Assembly (NCBI GenBank): GCA_965227255.1
Contig: CBDDFS010000002.1
Span: 248,001-312,000, forward strand
DNA length: 64,000 nt
DNA from: CBDDFS01 sp965227255
Lineage (GTDB): Bacteria; Bacteroidota; Bacteroidia; Flavobacteriales_E; Vicingaceae
Direction: 5' to 3'
Shown piece after piece: positions 9,202 through 16,617 of this stretch; position 1 is the first letter of the stretch; each line of letters opens with the position of its first letter. The notes under the pieces were generated by a model. It searched no databases and was not told where the DNA came from. It saw nothing but the letters and a program-made list of their open reading frames with translations. The position numbers were made by a program, and so were the translations under genes.

Positions 9202-9759
9202 ATGAATGCTCGACATATTTCTGCATTCCTTTTTGTTCTTATCATGAGCACTGCATTTTGCATGGGACAGGAAAGCGAAACTTCAAATGAAGAAAAGAAC
9301 AAAACTTATTTCAGGTTCAACGCAGCTCTTCCAATTGCCGTTAACGGTGATTATGTAGGAGATTTCGATTGGGGCGCCGGTATCTCTATCTGGAGATATT
9401 CTTTTTGGAGAAATGGTTGGTTCGGTTGGACGAGAGGTGGGGTGCGAACCATATTTCTTGACATTACTCACACGATCCTTGACAAGGAAGAAGGAAAAGT
9501 TCAATACTTCGGACTGAAAATCCCCTATCCCATGTATTTAATTGGTGAAAGTCTAATGGGAGAGATAGCCCTTGGCGCGGCCATTGATGATGATTCCAAT
9601 GTTCTTCCCCAAATGGAAGCCAGAATTAAATGGACTTTCTATCGAAAACCATGGAGTTATTTGCCTGCACTAACCTTTGGGTACAGAAGGTTTCATAGCA
9701 CCGGTGATGCCGATCTCACCAATGACTTTCTCAATGCCGGTATTTGTATCGAATTCTAA
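9202..9759 (+). CDS. Secreted beta-barrel-like outer membrane protein
   Basis: 185-residue protein. The ATG at 9202 is chosen because it precedes a signal peptide (HISAFLFVLIMSTAFCMGQ). The mature part consists of alternating aromatic and glycine-rich strands (FRFNAALPIAVNG, GISIWRYSFW, GWFGWTRGG, FGLKIPYPMYL) and ends in FLNAGICIEF, an aromatic C-terminus like those of outer membrane barrels. I cannot assign a specific family. Position next to the L,D-transpeptidase suggests an envelope role. Confidence 0.65.
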   Translation: MNARHISAFLFVLIMSTAFCMGQESETSNEEKNKTYFRFNAALPIAVNGDYVGDFDWGAGISIWRYSFWRNGWFGWTRGGVRTIFLDITHTILDKEEGKVQYFGLKIPYPMYLIGESLMGEIALGAAIDDDSNVLPQMEARIKWTFYRKPWSYLPALTFGYRRFHSTGDADLTNDFLNAGICIEF

Positions 9760-9766
9760 ATCGATT

Positions 9767-9853
9767 ATGTCCAATTCAAAGAATTTTTTCTACGCATTAT
9801 TATTTGCTTTCCTCATAGTAGTATTCTATCTGGTCTTTGGATTCATTCTCTAG
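9767..9853 (+). CDS. 28-residue single-span membrane peptide
   Basis: Short reading frame of 28 codons plus stop, 7 bp after the barrel gene and 32 bp before the next gene. The peptide has a short polar start (MSNSKN) and one hydrophobic helix filling the rest (FLIVVFYLVFGFIL at the end), with no charged residue in the helix. Position between two co-directional genes and the clean topology support it; conservation is unknown, so it may be chance. Confidence 0.45.
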   Translation: MSNSKNFFYALLFAFLIVVFYLVFGFIL

Positions 9854-9885
9854 GAGATACCATGATAGATTTTTAACTTCGGAAC

Positions 9886-10635
9886 ATGAAGTTCGCTTTG
9901 CTTTCATTCTTCATTCTTTCATTTTACTGCTCAATGGCACAGCTTCCTCAAATGAAGCCTGAACTTGGTAGACTAGTCGATCTTAGTCCGGAAGCGGAAA
10001 AGGCATTTGATGATCATGTAAACCGATGTAATATGATTTGGGGCGTTGATCAAACAAGGGAGCTTACTCCTGAAGAAAAAGAATATGTGAAAACGTGCGA
10101 CGAAACTGAGGTCTATGGTTCTCCCATATCAGAAGGTTGCAGTTGGTATTGTGGCGGTGGAATGGATACGAACTCTGCGTCGTCTTCATTAAAACCAAGC
10201 GGAAGTATGACCTATAAAGCCGGCAATATTCACGATCTGGATTATAAAACGGCCTGGGTGGAGGGTGTAAAAGGATTTGGAATAGGTGAATACGTCACCT
10301 ATCACTTTCCTGCTGAAAACCCGAGGATCACAGAGGTGATCGTTGTGAATGGTTATATCAAATCTGAAAAGGCTTGGAAGGAAAACTCAAGGGTGAAAAA
10401 AATGAAAATGTATGTGGATGACCAGGCCATAGCTATCTTGAATCTGGAGGATTCGCGCCGAGAGCAACACTTCAAATTCGAACCTATTGGTCACCAAAAC
10501 AGAGAAGATCATAAGGCCATACAGAATATGCCTTGGTGGACGATGAAATTTGAGATCGTGGAAGTTTATCCAGGTTCAAAGTATGAAGACACGGCCATTT
10601 CTGAGATCTATTTTGATGGAATTGATGTACACTAA
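9886..10635 (+). CDS. NADase-type glycan-binding domain protein
   Basis: 249-residue secreted protein. After a signal peptide (MKFALLSFFILSFYCSMAQ) comes a cysteine-containing linker (about 60-100: KTCDETEVYG, GCSWYCGGG), then a discoidin-like beta-sandwich with the marks of the NADase-type glycan-binding domain: SSSLKPSG, DLDYKTAWVEGVKGFGIGEYV, VNGYIKSEKAWKENSRVKKMKM, and a final YPGSKYEDTAISEIYFDG. In other proteins this domain accompanies NADase or peptidase modules; here it stands alone. Likely a periplasmic or surface carbohydrate-binding protein, possibly transcribed with the transpeptidase and barrel genes upstream. Confidence 0.75.
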   Translation: MKFALLSFFILSFYCSMAQLPQMKPELGRLVDLSPEAEKAFDDHVNRCNMIWGVDQTRELTPEEKEYVKTCDETEVYGSPISEGCSWYCGGGMDTNSASSSLKPSGSMTYKAGNIHDLDYKTAWVEGVKGFGIGEYVTYHFPAENPRITEVIVVNGYIKSEKAWKENSRVKKMKMYVDDQAIAILNLEDSRREQHFKFEPIGHQNREDHKAIQNMPWWTMKFEIVEVYPGSKYEDTAISEIYFDGIDVH

Positions 10636-10700
10636 ACATGAAGTGTGCAGACTATTCAACTTTTTTCATTCTTCCTTGTTAAATCAGACAAATTCAAGCT

Positions 10701-11438
10701 TTGCAGGAATCCAATAATCAGACTACCCTAATCAGTTTTTTCAGATTCGAAAATGGAAATCGTGTTTGGGCCATGAGCCAAATGTTCTTTACTCAGAGGA
10801 ATCTAAAAGGCAAGGAGAATTTACTCTTTCACAAAATGCTGGGCACTGGAGGCGGAGATGGTTACAGCTCTAAGCCCGATTTTAAAACCTATGCCTTATT
10901 AACTGTATGGAATGATGAGTCTGAAGCAATAGAATTTGAGGCAAAATCAGAAATCATGAGTGACTTCAGGGCAAAAAGCAGTGAAGTTTATTCATTGTTT
11001 TTAAGGCCTATTCGATCCCGCGGACTTTGGTCCGGTCAGCAGCCATTCCAGCCTTCCGATCTGAATCCTGAAAACAAATTGGTCACGGTATTAACCAGGG
11101 CAACACTGAAAACAAAATACTATTACCATTTCTGGAAAAGAGTTGGGGGTGTCAGTGCGGCACATGTTGGACTTCCCGGACTGGTTTTTTCAAAAGGAGT
11201 TGGAGAGCGACCATGGATCATGCAGGCTACCTTCAGCACCTGGAGATCGGTTGAAGAAATGGAGGACTTCGCCCATGGAGAAGGCGGAAAACATCTTGAG
11301 GCCATTCAAACCACCAGAAGAATGAATGGATTCAAAGAAGAACTCTATGCTCGTTTTCAACCCTACAAATCAACCGGCAGCTGGCACGGACAAGATCCGG
11401 TTGGAGAAGAGTTGAAGAAAATAAATGCGGTAGGCTGA
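10701..11438 (+). CDS. Spheroidene monooxygenase (CrtA)-like protein
   Basis: 245-residue protein resembling CrtA, the oxygenase that adds a keto group to acyclic carotenoids in purple bacteria and is reported to be haem-dependent. Recognisable blocks: LISFFRFENGNRVWAMSQM at the start, FHKMLGTGGGDG(Y)S, FLRPIRSRGLWSG, LTRATLKTKYYYHFWKRV, and the final EELYARFQPYKSTGSWHG. The TTG at 10701 is used because the first in-frame ATG would remove the opening strand. No carotenoid gene is nearby, so the real substrate may differ. Fold family fairly certain, function not. Confidence 0.75.
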   Translation: MQESNNQTTLISFFRFENGNRVWAMSQMFFTQRNLKGKENLLFHKMLGTGGGDGYSSKPDFKTYALLTVWNDESEAIEFEAKSEIMSDFRAKSSEVYSLFLRPIRSRGLWSGQQPFQPSDLNPENKLVTVLTRATLKTKYYYHFWKRVGGVSAAHVGLPGLVFSKGVGERPWIMQATFSTWRSVEEMEDFAHGEGGKHLEAIQTTRRMNGFKEELYARFQPYKSTGSWHGQDPVGEELKKINAVG

Positions 11439-11444
11439 GGAGAT

Positions 11445-11515
11445 CCCCTTATCCACTTATCCCCTTATTCACTTATCCCCTCCTTCTATTTGTTAATTGG
11501 TTAATCGGTTAATTG
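11445..11515. repeat. Two adjacent short tandem repeats
   Basis: The 142-bp gap between the CrtA-like gene and the next gene holds two unrelated microsatellite-like tracts: two copies of a 16-bp unit CCCCTTATYCACTTAT plus a partial third (11445-11480), and three copies of the 8-bp unit GTTAATYG (11492-11515) trailing into a degenerate ATTCAATTG. No terminator hairpin or coding potential is visible there. Confidence 0.75.
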
Positions 11516-11580
11516 ATTCAATTGGTTTTATTGTTCTTCCAGATAGGAATAATTCCATATTTTAATCTCAAATTGACCAC

Positions 11581-12696
11581 ATGAAATCCAGTCGAAGAAA
11601 ATTCCTGAAAATCTCTGCTCTTTCTTCAGCAGCTCTAGCGAGTGTTCCGACACTATCGACTAATTTGGATAGCCAAGAAAAAGCTTCAGATAAGAAAGGT
11701 CTGAAAGTTGCCGGTTACGACTACCCCAGAGTAAAAGGGTTGATGACAGGAAGAATCAGCATCGGAAAATGGAGTCACTCCTTTGAGCCAAGAGGAATAA
11801 ACACCCTAAATTCAAGCATGTTTGATGGTGATCAGATGTATGACGTTTCCGAAATTGGTATGGTGCCCTATATAGTGGCTTATGTTAATGAAGGCTTTCG
11901 AGACTATGAACTATTGCCCATTTTTCCTCTTCGCGTATTCAGGCATAAAAGTATTTTCATCCGAAAAGATGGTGAGGTAAAAAAGCCACAGGACCTCAAG
12001 GGGAAAAAGATTTGTACACCCGGATACTCATCTACATCCCTGACTTGGATACGGGGTATGCTTAAAGACGAATATGGTGTAAAGCCGGAAGATGTAACAT
12101 GGGTAATAGCCGAGCAAGCATCTAATGCAAAGCTCACTGGAAATACCTCGAAGCAAGAACACTTTATACCTGAAGGAATCAATGTGGAAAAAGGCCCCGA
12201 AGGCATGGATGAATCGGATCTCCTCGTTTCAGGAATTGTGGACGCCGTTTTTCATGCCGTTGAACCAGTGGCCTTTATGAAAGGTGATCCAAATGTGATT
12301 CGATTGTTCGAAGATTCCAGAGAAGTGGAACAGAAGTACTTCAAAAAAACAAAGGTCTTTCCAATAATGCATGGTGTCGCCGTTAGAAAAAGCCTTGTAA
12401 AAAAACACCGTGAACTACCTGAACAGGTTTTCGAAGCTTATTCCAATTCGAAAACCATGTTGTACGGCTTCATGAGAAAACTAGGCTGGGCCTATGATTC
12501 CCTTCCCTGGTATGCTCAGGAATTTGAGGCCACCAAAGAATTGATGGGTGATAACTACTATTCATATGGCTTTGAAGAAAACAAGAAAACCCTTGATAAA
12601 TTGGTGAAGTATTGTTTCGATCAGGGATTGATCAAGGAAAAGATAAAAGCGGAAGATCTTTTCCATAAACCGAGTCTTGATTTTAATGAATCTTGA
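11581..12696 (+). CDS. Tat-exported 4,5-dihydroxyphthalate decarboxylase-like / substrate-binding protein
   Basis: 371-residue protein with a perfect twin-arginine motif (SRRKFLK, residues 4-10) and a hydrophobic h-region ending before SVPTLS, so it is exported folded. The rest matches the 4,5-dihydroxyphthalate decarboxylase (Pht5) type of periplasmic-binding-protein fold: YDVSEIGM, LLPIFPLRVFRHKSIFIR, KPQDLKGKKICTPGYSSTSLTWIRGMLKDEYGV, then AVEPVAFM. Most cytoplasmic relatives lack a Tat signal. It could be a ligand-binding receptor or a secreted lyase; the sequence does not decide. A VOC gene follows 37 bp downstream. Confidence 0.8.
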   Translation: MKSSRRKFLKISALSSAALASVPTLSTNLDSQEKASDKKGLKVAGYDYPRVKGLMTGRISIGKWSHSFEPRGINTLNSSMFDGDQMYDVSEIGMVPYIVAYVNEGFRDYELLPIFPLRVFRHKSIFIRKDGEVKKPQDLKGKKICTPGYSSTSLTWIRGMLKDEYGVKPEDVTWVIAEQASNAKLTGNTSKQEHFIPEGINVEKGPEGMDESDLLVSGIVDAVFHAVEPVAFMKGDPNVIRLFEDSREVEQKYFKKTKVFPIMHGVAVRKSLVKKHRELPEQVFEAYSNSKTMLYGFMRKLGWAYDSLPWYAQEFEATKELMGDNYYSYGFEENKKTLDKLVKYCFDQGLIKEKIKAEDLFHKPSLDFNES

Positions 12697-12733
12697 TTTA
12701 CCTAATATCGAATTGAAAAAAGAGATTTTATAA

Positions 12734-13159
12734 ATGGAACCCATCATTGATCATCTGCAGATCACGGTAAAGAATTTTGTTAGAGCCGAAGCATTTTATG
12801 ACAAGCTCATGCCAATTTTTGGCTTCGACTTGTCAAAGAAGGGCAAAGGCCGGGTAGATGCTCACGACTTTGATGTTGTTGAATATTTTCACAAGAATTT
12901 GATCATAGGCATTAACTCTCCAAGGCAAGCATTCAAAGATGAAGAAGTGCACAGGAGAAAACCGGGCTCTGTGCATCATATAGCATTCAAGGCTTCATCC
13001 AAAGAAGAAGTAGATGCATTATATCCAAGAATTAAGGAGGCTGGGGCCAACATTGTTGAGGCACCCAAATATTTCCCTCAGCATGGTGAGAAATACTATG
13101 CACTTTTCTTCAAAGATCCGGATGGAATCAAGTGGGAGTTGGTTTTTGAAGAGAGGTAG
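12734..13159 (+). CDS. VOC family protein (glyoxalase/extradiol dioxygenase fold)
   Basis: 141-residue single-module VOC protein. Metal-ligand-type residues are in place: histidine in IIDHLQITV near the N-terminus, the second histidine in PGSVHHIAFKA, and the glutamate in KWELVFE at the end; FKDPDGIKWEL is the standard closing strand of the family. Such enzymes include glyoxalase I, dioxygenases and resistance proteins. Its placement behind the CrtA-like and Pht5-like genes hints at a small catabolic group. Confidence 0.85.
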   Translation: MEPIIDHLQITVKNFVRAEAFYDKLMPIFGFDLSKKGKGRVDAHDFDVVEYFHKNLIIGINSPRQAFKDEEVHRRKPGSVHHIAFKASSKEEVDALYPRIKEAGANIVEAPKYFPQHGEKYYALFFKDPDGIKWELVFEER

Positions 13160-13242
13160 GTGTAAAAGTAGATAGCAAGAAATACTTAGTTTTATTTAAA
13201 ACTGATATTGAATTCGCAATTATTAATTTTAATCCATAATTC

Positions 13243-13899
13243 TTGCTCTCTAAATTTACAAAGCATCTTTCCTTCTTTTTTCTAGCTATCTCTTTCATTC
13301 CTCTTTCCTGTATTTTAATGAATGAAGATCCCTCGGAAGCCAAAAGTGACACGGCAATTGTTGAGGTGGTTTCACGGAACGATATTTTCCCAGAATGGCA
13401 GGATGTAGGAGAGCCATTTTCTTGGGAAGATTTTATTTCAGCAAGGAATGTCAGCAGGACATCTGGTGTTGCCCGCAAAAGTGATACTGAAAATTTTTGT
13501 GACAGTTCAGAGGTTTCAGGCTTCTATGGTTTCTATTTTTTGATCGATCAGAGGCTGGATACATTAGCAGGAAAAGCCTATGTGTATGTGCCGGGAGGAC
13601 AAAAGAACTGGACAGAAACCGACAGGAATCAGCGCCTTTGGAGTATTGTTCTTTGGACAGATATTATCACGCTATGGGATAAAATTGAGATTGGAATGGA
13701 CCGGACTATGCTTGAAGAATTCATTCGGGAAAACAAGGGTTTCAGTGTTAAAAAAGGAGAAAACTATATGCAGGCACATTTCAATGATTATCTGTGTGCC
13801 ATGTGGTTTGCAGATGGAAAAAAACTGACTAGAATCGAAGTCAGAAAGAATTGTGAGCAAATTCGAATGGTGAAAATCTCTGGAGATCAGTCAGAATAA
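13243..13899 (+). CDS. Hypothetical lipoprotein
   Basis: 218-residue protein starting at TTG 13243. The N-terminus is a basic-hydrophobic signal ending in FIPLSC, a good lipobox (cysteine about residue 23). The mature part has a SEVSGFYGFYFLID strand, then a lone KNWTETDRNQRLW segment and a C-terminal half rich in charged residues. No family recognised. The 83-bp gap before it holds only an A/T-rich 7-bp-arm palindrome (13188-13203). Confidence 0.6.
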   Translation: MLSKFTKHLSFFFLAISFIPLSCILMNEDPSEAKSDTAIVEVVSRNDIFPEWQDVGEPFSWEDFISARNVSRTSGVARKSDTENFCDSSEVSGFYGFYFLIDQRLDTLAGKAYVYVPGGQKNWTETDRNQRLWSIVLWTDIITLWDKIEIGMDRTMLEEFIRENKGFSVKKGENYMQAHFNDYLCAMWFADGKKLTRIEVRKNCEQIRMVKISGDQSE

Positions 13900-13986
13900 T
13901 TATTCTAGTAACCACAATAAATAACTGTTAAAATTCTTTCTTTTCAACTTCATTATTGATTACAGGAATTCAACTAATTTAATCCG

Positions 13987-14517
13987 ATGAAAAGATCAGA
14001 CCTCAGCTCTCTCGAGCACATTAAGTATTATAAATATTATATAGAAAAAATACCCGATGTAGGAATTCGTGAAGCGCTGAAACACAGCCGGGATTTTCTG
14101 ATTGAGAGCACTCGTGACTTGAAAGAAGAAGATGCAGATTTTAAATATGAAGAAGGAAAGTGGTCGATCAAAGAACTCATCATGCATTTAATTGATGTAG
14201 AGCGGATCTTCGTTTACCGGGCACTTCGAATGGCGCGAAATGACTTCAGCAAACCACTTCCTTTTGAGCAGGATGACTTTGTGATTCATTCAGGTGCGGG
14301 AGAAAGAACACTTCAGTCTATATTGAGAGAATTTGAAAGTCAAAGGCAGAATACTATGGACTTTTTCGACAATTTAACGGATGAAATGCTGCTCAGGATA
14401 GAGAAAAAAGATGGCTCCAGGAATTCTGTCAGAGCTCTGGGTTTTTTCATATCCGGTCATGAATTACACCATACGGAAGTACTCGTAGAACGATATTTAA
14501 CAAAACTGAATTCATGA
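13987..14517 (+). CDS. DinB family metal-binding protein
   Basis: 176-residue four-helix-bundle protein of the DinB/YfiT type. The three histidine ligands expected for the metal site are present: KELIMHLIDVERIFVYRALRM in helix 2 and GHELHHTEVLVERYL in the last helix. Members include thiol-dependent transferases (bacillithiol or similar) but most are uncharacterised. Its stop overlaps the start of the next gene (ATGA). Confidence 0.85.
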   Translation: MKRSDLSSLEHIKYYKYYIEKIPDVGIREALKHSRDFLIESTRDLKEEDADFKYEEGKWSIKELIMHLIDVERIFVYRALRMARNDFSKPLPFEQDDFVIHSGAGERTLQSILREFESQRQNTMDFFDNLTDEMLLRIEKKDGSRNSVRALGFFISGHELHHTEVLVERYLTKLNS

Positions 14518-15170
14518 AAAAATTCGAATACATATTCTTCACATTGATCTTGATTGCTTTTATCCTGAAGTTCTTTTTAATTCCCGGAGGAGCCTTATTG
14601 TCCGTTCTTGCAACATTTACTTTGAGTCTTATTTATTTGATTCGAATTGTTTGGAAACGCCATGACGAATTTGACTCATCTTTAGTGGGAATCACAGCAA
14701 CGACCTGGATCCTTTTCGTGATATCCAGAATTCAGTATTGGCCTGCAATGTTATTTCTCTTTCTGGCAATTCTTTCGAGTGCAGTTTTCGTGATTAGAAT
14801 TTCGAAGTACAAGCCTGAAATAGGTTTTCGTCTATACATCCTCATGTTCTTCTTCACGGTTTCTGTCATGCTATTAGTCGTAAGAGCCTCTTCAGTTCAT
14901 TATTTCATGACGCTCAGTCAACCCTTTCATACCGAAAGTTATGAAACAGGTTACCCCAACTGGGATCTGCAAAGCTGGTTCCTATACAGTGAAGGCCAAT
15001 ATGATGAAGCCGTCTGGGCAAATTCGATGGCCATCTCTGCTATTGAAAAGGATGCCGAATTCTATGACTTGGACAGCCTTGCCTACAAAAAACTGAATGA
15101 AAATTTGATCAAGATCAAAGATCGAAACTGGGACTCCTATTCACATATTGAATACTATGGCCGATACTGA
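14514..15170 (+). CDS. Integral membrane protein of unknown function
   Basis: 218-residue protein with about four hydrophobic spans in residues 1-130 (FIFFTLILIAFILKFFLI, ALLSVLATFTLSLIYLI, TATTWILFVISRI with AMLFLFLAIL, YILMFFFTVSVMLLVV) and a soluble C-terminal part of about 80 residues that ends EYYGRY. The N-terminal pair of spans resembles the helical hairpin of small gliding-machinery membrane proteins, but I would not assign it. It is coupled by ATGA to DinB upstream and overlaps the next gene by 14 bp. Confidence 0.6.
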   Translation: MKKFEYIFFTLILIAFILKFFLIPGGALLSVLATFTLSLIYLIRIVWKRHDEFDSSLVGITATTWILFVISRIQYWPAMLFLFLAILSSAVFVIRISKYKPEIGFRLYILMFFFTVSVMLLVVRASSVHYFMTLSQPFHTESYETGYPNWDLQSWFLYSEGQYDEAVWANSMAISAIEKDAEFYDLDSLAYKKLNENLIKIKDRNWDSYSHIEYYGRY

Positions 15171-16149
15171 TTTTTCCGATCATCATAACCTCATAGTATT
15201 GAAGGGAGCGCCATTCGACAAGGTCTATGATGCCTTTGGAAAATGGATGAACCTTTATCGAAAGGAAATTCCCAAATCCTATGTTTTTAAAATTCTACCC
15301 GATGATTACGGTCGAGTTTTTTTGAAAGGCGACGACCGACTCAGTAACGAAGAATTTTATTTTCTCTTTAATTATCTCAAATACCCTGAGGGCATAGATT
15401 ATAAGGCCGACATGGCCGGTTATACCACTGGTAAAGAAGAGAATGCCTTAAAGAGCAAAGAGATTATGGTATACATACCGGATGATGATACGGAATATGA
15501 TAATGTAAACATTGTAACACAGGAAGGTGACTCATTTAAACTTGATTTTGGCTGGAATCTCAAGGAAATCGAAAGTGTAAGAAAGTATGAAGCTCCGCCG
15601 AACACACCATTTGAAAACTGGGAGCAATATACTACTCAGGATGCGCCTGAAATTGAAGAGGAAGACGAAAAGACTTTCCTGGCTTTTATAAAATCACCAT
15701 CCAAAAGATTAGCATTCGTTGTAGGTCTGGCCGCATTTGCTATTGCAGTGAGCTGGTTATTCTATTTAGATTCTCCGGGTTTTAAAACTTTTGGGAAATT
15801 CAATTTTTTCATTGGTTGGTTAAGTGCTTTGGTCCTTATGGGAGACATTGCAATAATGAATGATCTCAAGCTTTATCTCGCTTCTTTAACCTATGGTGCA
15901 TTGTTTCTTGTATATGGAATTTTTATCACAGGGAAGCTCCATGCCGATATCCATGACATTGGTGGATTTGGTTTGGCCATGCCAATTTCAATGCTGATTC
16001 TGCAATATCCATTTCGAATGATCTTTGTCACTCTTATTGGATCTGAGCCCGACATTTTTGACAGAAAATCTTTGCCGGATGGTTTATACGCGGTAATAGT
16101 AACGCTCTTGTCATTATTCAGCTCAATCAAATTGATCGAAATTCTCTAA
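15157..16149 (+). CDS. Membrane protein with soluble N-terminal domain, unknown
   Basis: 330-residue protein using the ATG at 15157, which lies inside the previous gene (14-bp overlap). Residues 1-175 are soluble and acidic, ending in an acidic linker (APEIEEEDEK); residues about 185-325 carry five or six hydrophobic spans (LAFVVGLAAFAIAVSWLFYL, FFIGWLSALVLMGDIAIM, SLTYGALFLVYGIFITG, GLAMPISMLILQYPF, GLYAVIVTLLSLFSSIKLIEIL). No family recognised. The overlap suggests that it works with the preceding membrane protein. Confidence 0.6.
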   Translation: MADTDFSDHHNLIVLKGAPFDKVYDAFGKWMNLYRKEIPKSYVFKILPDDYGRVFLKGDDRLSNEEFYFLFNYLKYPEGIDYKADMAGYTTGKEENALKSKEIMVYIPDDDTEYDNVNIVTQEGDSFKLDFGWNLKEIESVRKYEAPPNTPFENWEQYTTQDAPEIEEEDEKTFLAFIKSPSKRLAFVVGLAAFAIAVSWLFYLDSPGFKTFGKFNFFIGWLSALVLMGDIAIMNDLKLYLASLTYGALFLVYGIFITGKLHADIHDIGGFGLAMPISMLILQYPFRMIFVTLIGSEPDIFDRKSLPDGLYAVIVTLLSLFSSIKLIEIL

Positions 16150-16193
16150 CGCCAATCCCCTATTCCATATATTTACAGAACCAAGTCATTCCT

Positions 16194-16616
16194 ATGACAA
16201 GAGAAGAAAGATTAAAATTTTGCTCCGTCTGCACAAAACGACAAATGGATCTGAGAAGAGGATTGGTCTGTAGTTTAACAGGAGAATGGGCTGACTTTGA
16301 AGGAGATTGTCCTGACTATGAACTAGATCCTGCAGAGGAAATGCGAAAATTCGAGTTAAAAATGGAGGCTGCTGGTGACGGTGAATCAGGTGATCCGATC
16401 AATTTTCAGCAAAACAAAGACAAGGGCTTATTTATCTTTTTCGCAGGACTTGCGGTCACTATTTTTTCGCATTTGTATGCGAACTCCATCGGCTTTAGTG
16501 TCATTACATATGGAGCTATGATCTTCGGACTTATTCTTTACTTTCGGGGAAGGGAACAGGAAAAAATTTACAAGGAACACACTGATTCGAAACACGATGA
16601 ACACAAGGACAAATAA
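16194..16616 (+). CDS. Four-cysteine zinc-ribbon-like membrane protein
   Basis: 140-residue protein with an N-terminal cysteine module C10-x2-C13-x12-C26-x12-C39 (FCSVCTKRQ, GLVCSLTGE, GDCPDY), which looks like a small metal-binding knuckle, then a charged linker and two adjacent hydrophobic spans (about 82-100 and 104-122) before a basic-acidic histidine-containing tail. I know of similar N-terminal modules in uncharacterised Bacteroidota membrane proteins but no function. The next gene starts 2 bp after its stop. Confidence 0.6.
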   Translation: MTREERLKFCSVCTKRQMDLRRGLVCSLTGEWADFEGDCPDYELDPAEEMRKFELKMEAAGDGESGDPINFQQNKDKGLFIFFAGLAVTIFSHLYANSIGFSVITYGAMIFGLILYFRGREQEKIYKEHTDSKHDEHKDK

Positions 16617-16617
16617 T

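Noticed and set aside
8860..10070. The phrase IWG-x-DQT-x-E occurs in both the transpeptidase-like protein and the glycan-binding protein.
   Set aside because: The shared stretch is only about nine residues in otherwise unrelated regions and the DNA differs; taken as coincidence.
13188..13203. Palindrome with arms AGTTTTA and TAAAACT before the lipoprotein gene.
   Set aside because: A/T-rich and short with a 2-bp centre; expected by chance in an A/T-rich gap.
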